From an uncultured Actinomycetes bacterium (GTDB lineage Bacteria; Actinomycetota; Actinomycetes; Nanopelagicales; Nanopelagicaceae), in NCBI GenBank assembly GCA_903922325.1, contig CAIXTG010000026.1:1-11156 (forward strand): DNA of 11,156 bases, in the 5' to 3' direction. Below are positions 1-6,805 of the stretch, piece after piece; position 1 is the first letter of the stretch; each line of letters begins with the position of its first letter. A model generated the notes under the pieces. The model did not search any database. It saw only the letters and a list, made by a program, of their open reading frames with translations, and was not told where the DNA came from. Position numbers and translations under genes: made by a program.

Positions 1-2
1 AA

Positions 3-821
3 AGGGAAGAGATTGTTAAGCGCATCTCTGCTACCCAGCATGAGCGTACAGAAATCGCAAAACGGTCAGGTGTTCCCGCCCACGATGTCGCCTTAGTAAT
101 GGGTTCAGGTTGGGTCAGTGCTACCGATGCTCTGGGCACACCAAAGTTTGAATGTGATGCCCATGAGTTGCCAGGATTTTTAGCACCGGCAGTCGAAGGA
201 CATTCCGGAAAAGTTCGCTCTTATGAAATTATTGAAAACGGCAAAACAGTTCGAGTGCTAGTTTTCCTAGGCCGTACTCACCTTTACGAAGGTAAAGGAA
301 TGGAGCCAGTAGTCCATGGTGTTCGCACTGCAGTTAAAGCAGGCTGCAAAGTTGTAGTTCTTACAAATGCCTGCGGTGGCATTAACACCAACTATAAAGT
401 TGGCCAACCAGTTTTGATTCGTGATCACATTTCACTAACTGCCGCGTCGCCACTTGAAGGTGCCAACTTTGTAGATTTAACAGATTTATATAGCAAGCGG
501 ATTCGCGCGATTGTTAAGAGCGAAGATGAATCATTAGCAGAAGGTGTTTACGTGCACTGGCGTGGCCCAACTTATGAAACTCCGGCTGAGATTTTGATGA
601 TGCGAACTATGGGCGCCGACTTAGTAGGTATGTCTACTGTTCCTGAAGCAATTGCCGCACACGCCTTAGGTGCTGAAGTTCTTGGTATCTCATTAGTAAC
701 TAATGCTGCCGCAGGAGTGACTGGCGAGAAGTTAAACCACGAAGAAGTAATTGCAGCCGGTAAAGCTGCCGCAGATCGCATGGGCAAGTTACTGAAAAAC
801 GTTATCCCAAAGTTAGTCTAG
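3..821 (+). CDS. punA: Purine nucleoside phosphorylase, trimeric class (5' end cut by window edge)
   Basis: Cytosolic enzyme that splits purine (deoxy)nucleosides with phosphate into a free base and (deoxy)ribose-1-phosphate. The frame is open to the left edge; 272 residues are visible and the family runs about 265-290, so only a few N-terminal residues and the start codon are missing. The first in-window ATG (99) is not the start, because it encodes the Met just before the conserved GSG phosphate loop (residues 35-37 of the visible part). Other family motifs seen in order: HSG (67-69), GRTHLYEG (90-97), TNACGG (121-126), GPTYETPAE (188-196), GMSTVPE (209-215) and the base-binding Asn in LVTN (N234). 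These match the trimeric human/mycobacterial PNP type rather than hexameric E. coli DeoD. The next gene starts 4 bases after the TAG stop. Exact purine preference (inosine and guanosine, as is usual for the class) is inferred. Confidence 0.95.
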   Translation, partial: REEIVKRISATQHERTEIAKRSGVPAHDVALVMGSGWVSATDALGTPKFECDAHELPGFLAPAVEGHSGKVRSYEIIENGKTVRVLVFLGRTHLYEGKGMEPVVHGVRTAVKAGCKVVVLTNACGGINTNYKVGQPVLIRDHISLTAASPLEGANFVDLTDLYSKRIRAIVKSEDESLAEGVYVHWRGPTYETPAEILMMRTMGADLVGMSTVPEAIAAHALGAEVLGISLVTNAAAGVTGEKLNHEEVIAAGKAAADRMGKLLKNVIPKLV

Positions 822-825
822 GCAG

Positions 826-2448
826 ATGGACCAGAAATTAGCTGCCGAAGTTTCGGCCTGGATCGCTGATGACCCAGATCCTAAAACGGCGTCACAATTA
901 CAATCTTTGCTAGCTGCTGGCAACGAAGTCGAACTTCGCAAATACTTCAACGGCTTTTTACAATTTGGAACTGCTGGATTACGAGGCCCAATTGGCCCCG
1001 GCCCTTCGTGCATGAACAACGCAGTTGTGGGCCGTACCGCAGCGGGTCTGGTTGCATATATGAAAGAGCGCGGTCTAACTAGTGTGGTTATTGGTCGCGA
1101 TGCGCGTCATGGTTCTGAGGATTTCACCCAAACGAGTGCTGAAATATTTAGTGGCGCTGGAATGCAGGTTTATGTCTTGCCTCGCCCGCTGCCAACCCCA
1201 GTTTTAGCGTTTGCGGTTAACGAATTAGGTGTCGATGTTGGCGTAATGGTGACTGCCAGCCATAACCCACCCCAAGATAATGGTTACAAGGTTTATCTCG
1301 GTGGCACAGTTGATGGCATTGAATATCGCGGTAGCCAGATTATTACGCCCACCGATAAATCAATTTCAAACCAGATCGATCAAGTAACTTCGCTTAAATC
1401 TCAACCACGTGGCACTAACTGGGAAGTATTAGATGAAGAAATAGTTCATAAATACACAACCCGCACTGCGCTCTTAGGGCCAAGACCAGCTGACCTAAAA
1501 ATTGTTTACACCGCGATGCATGGGGTCGGTACCAAGACTTTACAGCGGGTATTTCATAAAGCAGGTTTTGCCTCGCTAATTTTAGTTGATGCGCAAGCTG
1601 ATCCAGATCCTGATTTTCCAACTGTGGCATTTCCAAATCCGGAAGAACCTGGCGCCATTGATTTAGCCCTAGAAACTGCCAAAGCATTTGACGCTGATTT
1701 AGTAATTGCCAATGATCCCGATGCCGATCGATGTGCAGCGGCCGTTAATGATCCAAAAACTGGTTGGCGCATGCTTCGAGGTGATGAACTAGGTGTGGTT
1801 TTAGGTGAATCAATTGCCCGTAATACTAATGCCGGAATTCTGGCAAACTCAATCGTCTCATCATCGATATTGAGCAAGATTGCAAAGCACTACAACTTAA
1901 ATTTCAAAGAAACTCTAACTGGTTTTAAATATTTAGCGAAGATTCCAAATTTAACTTTTGGTTACGAAGAAGCACTTGGTTATTGTGTTGATGCCCAAAC
2001 TGTTAACGATAAAGATGGCTTGTCTGCCGCTCTAATGCTGGCTCAAATTGCGGTTGATCTTAAGAGTCAAGATAAAACAATTCTTGACTTACTAAACGAA
2101 GTTTGGGCTCGCCATGGTTTCCACGGCACAGAGCAAATTTCTATCCGGGTAAATCAACTAAGTGATGTAACTAAGTTGATGACTGGACTTCGGGCTAATC
2201 CACCTCAAATTATTGCGGGCCGGGCAGTTGAGAGTATTGATGATCTAGAAAAACCAAGTAATGATTTGCCACCAACTGATGGCTTGCGAATTTGGCTAGC
2301 TGGTGGAATTCGAATAATTATTCGCCCCAGTGGCACTGAGGCAAAGATGAAGTGTTACGTCGAAGTTATTGCGCCAGATTCGGAAAGTGCCCAAAAGGTC
2401 CTTGATGAACTAAGATCACCTTTGCAGGCGTTACTCACTCTTAATTAA
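826..2448 (+). CDS. Phosphohexomutase-superfamily enzyme, probable phosphopentomutase (PGM2 type)
   Basis: 540 residues, full length for the PGM2-like branch of the alpha-D-phosphohexomutase superfamily. All four active-site loops are present: TASHNP with the phospho-serine (S145), the metal loop DPDADR (297-302), the sugar loop GYEEALGY (379-386) and the phosphate loop RPSGTEAK (500-507). Automatic annotation would often call it phosphomannomutase. The EEALGY form of the sugar loop resembles PGM2, whose human member is mainly a phosphopentomutase. It sits between PNP, which makes pentose-1-phosphate, and DeoC, which uses deoxyribose-5-phosphate, and no DeoB is visible here, so interconversion of (deoxy)ribose 1- and 5-phosphate is the likely job. 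The start lies 4 bases after the PNP stop with only a poor Shine-Dalgarno (AGG too close), suggesting coupled translation. It ends with tandem in-frame stops TAA TAG. Family is certain; substrate is inferred from loop and context. Confidence 0.9.
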   Translation: MDQKLAAEVSAWIADDPDPKTASQLQSLLAAGNEVELRKYFNGFLQFGTAGLRGPIGPGPSCMNNAVVGRTAAGLVAYMKERGLTSVVIGRDARHGSEDFTQTSAEIFSGAGMQVYVLPRPLPTPVLAFAVNELGVDVGVMVTASHNPPQDNGYKVYLGGTVDGIEYRGSQIITPTDKSISNQIDQVTSLKSQPRGTNWEVLDEEIVHKYTTRTALLGPRPADLKIVYTAMHGVGTKTLQRVFHKAGFASLILVDAQADPDPDFPTVAFPNPEEPGAIDLALETAKAFDADLVIANDPDADRCAAAVNDPKTGWRMLRGDELGVVLGESIARNTNAGILANSIVSSSILSKIAKHYNLNFKETLTGFKYLAKIPNLTFGYEEALGYCVDAQTVNDKDGLSAALMLAQIAVDLKSQDKTILDLLNEVWARHGFHGTEQISIRVNQLSDVTKLMTGLRANPPQIIAGRAVESIDDLEKPSNDLPPTDGLRIWLAGGIRIIIRPSGTEAKMKCYVEVIAPDSESAQKVLDELRSPLQALLTLN

Positions 2449-2467
2449 TAGCGAAAGGCGTAGTTCC

Positions 2468-3415
2468 ATGAGCTTCTATGGCCTCGTCGATGGCAGTGAT
2501 TCTTCGCTCCGCAACTATTTAAAGCAGCTACCAGGCGTCGATCAAGTCGGCGCCGAAGCTCGAGCTGCGATGTTGGCAACTCGCAGCATTAAAACCACGA
2601 GCAAAGCTTGGGCAATTGATACCGCAATCTCGATGGTTGATTTAACAACACTCGAAGGCGCTGATACGCCAGGTAAAGTACAGGCGCTTTGTTCTAAAGC
2701 TTTCCGCCCAGACCCTACTGATTTAACAGTTCCCCACGTTGGCGCGGTCTGTGTTTACAACGACATGGTTGGAATCGCCCGACAGCATTTAGATTCTATT
2801 GGCGCACTTCAACTACCAGTCGCTGCTGTTTCAACTGCGTTTCCATCGGGTCGTGCTTCGATGGCGGTTAAATTGCAAGATACCGAAGATGCCATCGTTG
2901 CTGGTGCTGCTGAAATCGATATGGTGATTGATCGTGGTGCATTTTTAAGTGGTCGGTTAATTGAAGTATTCGAAGAGATAGTGGCTATCCGAGAGGTTTG
3001 CGGTGATCGCGCCCATCTAAAAGTTATTCTAGAAACTGGTGAACTAGTCACTTTGGACAATGTTCGCAAAGCTTCTTACTTAGCAATGCTGGCAGGTGCT
3101 GATTTTATTAAAACTTCAACCGGCAAAGTTGCCCCTGCTGCGACTGCGCCAGTTGTGCTAGTAATGCTCGAAGCAGTTCGTGATTTTTATGACCTAACAA
3201 AGGTGCGAATTGGGGTAAAGCCAGCCGGTGGCATTCGCACAACTAAAGATGCCATCAAGCAGTTGGTTCTAGTAAATGAAACTGCTGGCCCAGAATGGCT
3301 CAACCCGTCTTTATTTCGCATTGGTGCTAGCGCCTTGCTAAATGATCTGCTTATGCAACGCATGAAAATGTCCGATGGCTATTACGCTAGCCCTAACTAC
3401 GTAACGATCGACTAA
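2468..3415 (+). CDS. deoC: Deoxyribose-phosphate aldolase
   Basis: Class I aldolase that cleaves 2-deoxyribose-5-phosphate to glyceraldehyde-3-phosphate and acetaldehyde. A TIM-barrel DERA domain covers roughly residues 50-300. The Schiff-base lysine is K215 in FIKTSTGK, the proton-relay lysine K251 in GVKPAGGIRT, and the aspartate D151 in EIDMVI. At 315 residues it is longer than E. coli DeoC (259) and matches the longer, metazoan-like form: an N-terminal helical extension, the MVDLTTLEG segment (56-64) and a tyrosine-containing C-terminal tail (GYYASPNY) resembling human DERA as I recall it. The ATG follows GAAAGG (2453-2458) at 9 bases, a good ribosome binding site, 19 bases after the mutase stop. 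The product acetaldehyde is presumably taken by the aldehyde dehydrogenase pair that follows. Confidence 0.96.
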   Translation: MSFYGLVDGSDSSLRNYLKQLPGVDQVGAEARAAMLATRSIKTTSKAWAIDTAISMVDLTTLEGADTPGKVQALCSKAFRPDPTDLTVPHVGAVCVYNDMVGIARQHLDSIGALQLPVAAVSTAFPSGRASMAVKLQDTEDAIVAGAAEIDMVIDRGAFLSGRLIEVFEEIVAIREVCGDRAHLKVILETGELVTLDNVRKASYLAMLAGADFIKTSTGKVAPAATAPVVLVMLEAVRDFYDLTKVRIGVKPAGGIRTTKDAIKQLVLVNETAGPEWLNPSLFRIGASALLNDLLMQRMKMSDGYYASPNYVTID

Positions 3416-3428
3416 CGAGGCTAATCAA

Positions 3429-4865
3429 ATGAATTTCGAATACGCAGCAGCTCCTGAATCCCGTTCAGTAGTTAAAATCGATCCCGAATATGGTCATTTC
3501 ATAAATGGTAAGTGGGTTAACGGTTCATCCCATTTCAACACCATAAACCCCGCTACCGAAGAGGTTCTAAGCCGAATCGCACTCGGAACCGCCGCCGATG
3601 TCGATGCAGCTGTAAAAGCAGCGCGAAACACCTTTGATAAGAGCTGGTCTAAGTTATCTGGCCGCGAACGTGGAAAATACTTATTCCGCATTGCTCGAAT
3701 AATGCAAGAACGAGCACGCGAGTTCGCAGTTCTTGAGACTTTAGATAATGGCAAGCCGATTCGGGAATCTCGCGATGTAGATGTTCCGCTATCTGCTGCT
3801 CACTTCTTCTATCACGCTGGCTGGGCCGACAAACTTGAATACGCCGGTGTTGATACCACTACTGCCCCACATGGCGTGGTTGGTCAGATTATTCCCTGGA
3901 ACTTCCCGCTATTAATGTTGGCCTGGAAAGTCGCACCAGCACTTGCCACAGGTAACACGGTAGTTTTAAAGCCAGCCGAGACAACTTCCTTAACCGCATT
4001 GTTATTTGCGCAAGTTTGTCAGCAAGCTGGATTGCCTGATGGCGTTGTCAACATTGTTACTGGCGATGGCAGTACAGGTTCGGCAATTGTTAATCATCCG
4101 GGTATCGACAAGATCGCATTTACTGGTTCAACCGAAGTTGGCAAGTTAATTGCTCGTGCGGTGGCACCAACTAATAAATCGCTAACTCTCGAACTTGGTG
4201 GCAAAGGTGCCAATATTGTTTTTGGTGATGCTGCAATTGATGAGACTGTCGAAGGAATTGTTAATGGCATCTTCTTTAACCAGGGCCATGTCTGTTGTGC
4301 TGGTTCACGGTTAATTCTGCAAGAGAGCATTGCCGATGAAGTTCTCGAAAAATTAAAGCGCCGCATGGATAAAATTCGCGTGGGTGACCCACTAGATAAA
4401 AACACCGATTTAGGTGCGATCAACTCAGCTGAACAATTGGCAAAGATTCGTGAATTAACAGCTGCCGGTGAAGCCGAAGGCGCTGGTCGCTGGAGCTCAA
4501 ATTGCGCGCTTCCGGAGAATGGTTTCTGGTTTGCGCCAACTATTTTTACGGGTGTAACTCAAGCTCATCGCATCGCACGGGAAGAAATCTTTGGTCCAGT
4601 TCTATCTGTTCTTACTTTCCGCACTCCCGCAGAGGCCATCGAAAAGGCTAATAACACGCCATTTGGGCTCTCCGCCGGCATTTGGAGTGAGAAAGGTTCA
4701 AACATTCTCTGGGCTACTCAGCAACTTCGCGCTGGTGTGATCTGGGCAAATACCTTTAATAAATTTGACCCCGCTAGCCCATTTGGCGGTTATAAAGAAT
4801 CTGGTTGGGGTCGCGAAGGTGGTCGACATGGCCTTAGCGCTTACTTGAAGGGATCAGCAAAATGA
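3429..4865 (+). CDS. NAD(P)-dependent aldehyde dehydrogenase, catalytic ALDH16-like subunit
   Basis: 478-residue ALDH-superfamily enzyme, complete for catalysis. Visible residues: oxyanion Asn N158 in PWNFP, cofactor-binding K181 and E184 in LKPAE, Rossmann motif FTGSTEVG (231-238), general base E255 in ELGGKG, nucleophile C289 in NQGHVCCAG, E386/F388 in EEIFGP, and PFGGYKESGWGREGG (451-465). It stops soon after this motif (GLSAYLKGSAK) and lacks the KTVxxP-type final oligomerisation strand of ordinary ALDHs. That strand appears instead at the end of the next gene. The FRTPAEA...WSE stretch and the GLSAYL ending resemble the N-terminal domain of ALDH16 proteins as I remember them. Likely role beside DeoC: oxidation of acetaldehyde, probably to acetate; substrate and NAD/NADP choice are inferred. 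Good ribosome binding site GAGG (3417-3420) 8 bases before ATG. The stop overlaps the next start as ATGA. Confidence 0.92.
   Translation: MNFEYAAAPESRSVVKIDPEYGHFINGKWVNGSSHFNTINPATEEVLSRIALGTAADVDAAVKAARNTFDKSWSKLSGRERGKYLFRIARIMQERAREFAVLETLDNGKPIRESRDVDVPLSAAHFFYHAGWADKLEYAGVDTTTAPHGVVGQIIPWNFPLLMLAWKVAPALATGNTVVLKPAETTSLTALLFAQVCQQAGLPDGVVNIVTGDGSTGSAIVNHPGIDKIAFTGSTEVGKLIARAVAPTNKSLTLELGGKGANIVFGDAAIDETVEGIVNGIFFNQGHVCCAGSRLILQESIADEVLEKLKRRMDKIRVGDPLDKNTDLGAINSAEQLAKIRELTAAGEAEGAGRWSSNCALPENGFWFAPTIFTGVTQAHRIAREEIFGPVLSVLTFRTPAEAIEKANNTPFGLSAGIWSEKGSNILWATQQLRAGVIWANTFNKFDPASPFGGYKESGWGREGGRHGLSAYLKGSAK
4847..4853 (+). promoter_or_regulatory. Ribosome binding site for the short ALDH-like gene
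   Basis: GAAGGGA lies 8 bases before the ATG at 4862, inside the end of the upstream ALDH gene. It is the best Shine-Dalgarno match for this gene and favours that ATG over the in-frame ATG at 4883 (codon 8), which has only a weak GAAG upstream. It also supports separate translation of the second ALDH-like protein. Confidence 0.6.
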
Positions 4866-5707
4866 GCGGTCGCCTAGAAGTTATGAAAACTTACAAGCTC
4901 TATATCAATGGCGCATTTCCGCGCACAGAATCTGGTCGCTCATATGAGATCACCAGCAACAAAGGTGAGTTCTTAGCCAATGCTTGCCTGGCGTCTCGAA
5001 AAGATTTGCGTGATGCAGTCGTTGCAGCTCGTGCTGCTCAGCCTGGTTGGGCAAAAGCAACTGCCTTTAACCGTGGTCAGATTATGTATCGCATTGCCGA
5101 GATGCTCGAAGGCCGCAGCGATCAATTTGCTCAAGAAATTTCGTTGCAAACTGGCGCCTCTGCCAAAGAATCATTGCAAGAAGTTAGTGACTCGGTTGAC
5201 TTACTAGTTTGGTATGCCGGCTGGAGCGATAAGTTGCCTTCCCTTGCCGGTTCAACGAATCCAGTTTCTGGTCCGTTCTATAACTTCACAGTGCCTGAAG
5301 CACTTGGAGTTGTTGGCGCAATTGCCCCAATTGATAAACCGCTACTTGGTTTCGTTGCAACGGTGGCTCCAATTTTAGTTTCGGGTAACACTGCAGTTGC
5401 ACTCGCTTCCAGCACTGCTCCCCTATCGGCGATTAGCTTTGCTGAAGTAGTTGCAACTAGTGATTTGCCTAATGGTGTTTTAAATATTCTCTCTGGCCAA
5501 CAAAGTGAATTAGCGCCTTGGTTTGCCTCACACATGGATATCGATGGTTTAGATATTTCGGGGCTACCGATTGATCAACATGGCGCAATCAAAGAAGCTG
5601 GCGTAGAGAACTTAAAGCGAATTTCAGCCTTTACCAAGACGACCGAACCTGGCCGAATCTTGGCTTTCATGGAAGCCAAGACCGTCTGGCATCCAATCGG
5701 TAATTAG
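4862..5707 (+). CDS. Short non-catalytic ALDH-like protein (matches C-terminal domain of ALDH16)
   Basis: 281 residues against about 480 for a full ALDH. The N-terminal part follows the ALDH cofactor-binding domain: LYINGAF (13-19), the WYAGWSDKL segment (117-125, compare FYHAGWADKL in the preceding enzyme), and GVVGAIAPIDKP (149-160). Key positions are altered: the catalytic Asn of PWNFP is D158 in PIDKP, and the cofactor-binding KPAE is LASS (181-184). From about residue 228 it jumps past the GSTEVG loop, the general base and the whole cysteine-bearing catalytic domain to a typical ALDH C-terminal strand, KTVWHPIG (273-280). It therefore cannot be a normal dehydrogenase and probably binds the preceding ALDH structurally, as the second domain does in fused ALDH16. 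The frame is intact with a good ribosome binding site and ATGA coupling, so decay to a pseudogene is unlikely. Its stop abuts the convergent add stop. Confidence 0.85.
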   Translation: MSGRLEVMKTYKLYINGAFPRTESGRSYEITSNKGEFLANACLASRKDLRDAVVAARAAQPGWAKATAFNRGQIMYRIAEMLEGRSDQFAQEISLQTGASAKESLQEVSDSVDLLVWYAGWSDKLPSLAGSTNPVSGPFYNFTVPEALGVVGAIAPIDKPLLGFVATVAPILVSGNTAVALASSTAPLSAISFAEVVATSDLPNGVLNILSGQQSELAPWFASHMDIDGLDISGLPIDQHGAIKEAGVENLKRISAFTKTTEPGRILAFMEAKTVWHPIGN

Positions 5708-6805
5708 TTATTCAGCTGAAACCGCTAAATAGGCTGGTTTAACTACCTTTTCGATGATCGCTAAGCGCTCTTCGAATGGGATAAAAGCGCTCTTTAGGGC
5801 ATTTATCGTCACGCGTTGCAGATCTAAGAAATTCCAGTCAAAGGCGTTTACTAACTCGTTCATCTCGTGAGTCATTGAGGTGTCGCTCATCAATCGATTA
5901 TCGGTATTTACAGTTACCCGAAAACGCAACTTCGCTAACGCACCGATTGGATGTTCCTTAATCGATGCAGCGGCGCCAGTTTGCAAGTTAGAAGTCGGGC
6001 ACATTTCAAGTGGTACGCGGCGATCGCGCACGTATGAGGCTAGCCGACCTAACTTGGCTTGTCCGCTACTGAAATCAACATCGTCAATAATTCGCACACC
6101 ATGACCAAGACGCTCGGCACCGCAAAGTTGAATTGCTTCCCAAATCGAAGGCAAGCCATAAGCTTCGCCCGCATGAATTGTGAAGTGCGCATTCTCGCCA
6201 CGTAAATACTCAAAAGTTTCTAGCTGATCACTTGGTGGAAAACCATCTTCTGGCCCAGCGATATCAAACCCAACCACACCTTGGTCGCGATATTTAACAA
6301 CCAATTCAGCAACTTCTTGAGATCTTTTATTTTGACGCATTCCACAGAGTAATGACACAACTCGAATCTGCAAACCTTCGCCCTTAGCATCAGCTTCACC
6401 TAATCGATAACCTTCGAGCGTTGCTTCGATTACCTGCGAAAGAGATAAACCTTTTTCAACGAAAAGTTCAGGTGCACCACGTACCTCGGCATATACAACG
6501 CCGTCACGAGCTAGATCAATCGCACATTCGCGAGCAACGCGAACAATATCTTCGCGACGTTGCATAACCGCAATTGTGTGGCCAAAAGTTTCTAGATAAC
6601 GAACTAAGGAGCCGGAATCACAAGATTCGCGAAACCAAATCGCTAATTCGGCCGCATCTTTGGTGGGCAAAGCGTCGTAACCAATTTCGTTAGCGATATC
6701 AATAATTGTTTGTGGGCGCAGACCGCCATCTAAGTGATCGTGCAAAAGTGCTTTTGGCAGGCGCTTAACTTGCTCGGGGGTTGGGCGCTTTAACAAATCA
6801 CTCAT
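5708..6805 (-). CDS. add: Adenosine deaminase
   Basis: Zinc enzyme converting (deoxy)adenosine to (deoxy)inosine, which PNP can then phosphorolyse. 365 residues, normal length. Metal and catalytic residues seen: H22 and H24 in LHDHLDGG, H211 and E214 in TIHAGEA, H235 in ERLGHGV, and D302 in NTDN. MCPTSNLQTG (268-277) is also characteristic. The second acidic residue of the usual TDD is Asn (N303), the form NTDNRLMS that I recall as common in actinobacterial ADAs; it does not argue against activity. The ATG overlaps the deoA stop by four bases (ATGA). A weak GGA lies about 10 bases upstream, so translation is probably coupled. It is the last gene of the minus-strand operon, and its TAA is immediately adjacent to the stop of the plus-strand operon. 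Confidence 0.96.
   Translation of the reverse strand: MSDLLKRPTPEQVKRLPKALLHDHLDGGLRPQTIIDIANEIGYDALPTKDAAELAIWFRESCDSGSLVRYLETFGHTIAVMQRREDIVRVARECAIDLARDGVVYAEVRGAPELFVEKGLSLSQVIEATLEGYRLGEADAKGEGLQIRVVSLLCGMRQNKRSQEVAELVVKYRDQGVVGFDIAGPEDGFPPSDQLETFEYLRGENAHFTIHAGEAYGLPSIWEAIQLCGAERLGHGVRIIDDVDFSSGQAKLGRLASYVRDRRVPLEMCPTSNLQTGAAASIKEHPIGALAKLRFRVTVNTDNRLMSDTSMTHEMNELVNAFDWNFLDLQRVTINALKSAFIPFEERLAIIEKVVKPAYLAVSAE
5719..5740 (+). terminator. Possible weak hairpin terminator for the plus-strand operon
   Basis: AAACCGCT and GGCTGGTTT can pair around an AAATA loop as eight base pairs with one bulged T, starting 12 bases after the plus-strand stop. A short T run (5748-5751) follows after a 7-base gap. 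It lies inside the 3' end of the convergent add gene and is not a canonical intrinsic terminator, so this is a tentative call. Confidence 0.2.

Noticed and set aside
1415..1877. Open frames on the minus strand inside the mutase gene
   Set aside because: They overlap each other and the metal-binding loop region of a clear enzyme; compositions are biased and no domain is recognised.
826..2448. Plain phosphomannomutase for sugar-nucleotide synthesis
   Set aside because: Sequence family permits it, but the PGM2-like sugar loop and position between PNP and DeoC favour pentose phosphates.
4094..4423. Open frame on the minus strand inside the catalytic ALDH gene
   Set aside because: It lies opposite conserved ALDH motifs, including the catalytic Cys, and has no family features of its own; it is an antisense shadow.
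4980..5207. Second plus-strand open frame within the short ALDH-like gene
   Set aside because: The main frame there has clear ALDH similarity; the alternative frame is not recognisable and has no good ribosome binding site.
4862..5707. Pseudogene remnant of a duplicated ALDH
   Set aside because: The frame is intact, has a good Shine-Dalgarno and coupled start, and retains the true ALDH C-terminal strand while lacking the catalytic domain, as in the second domain of ALDH16.
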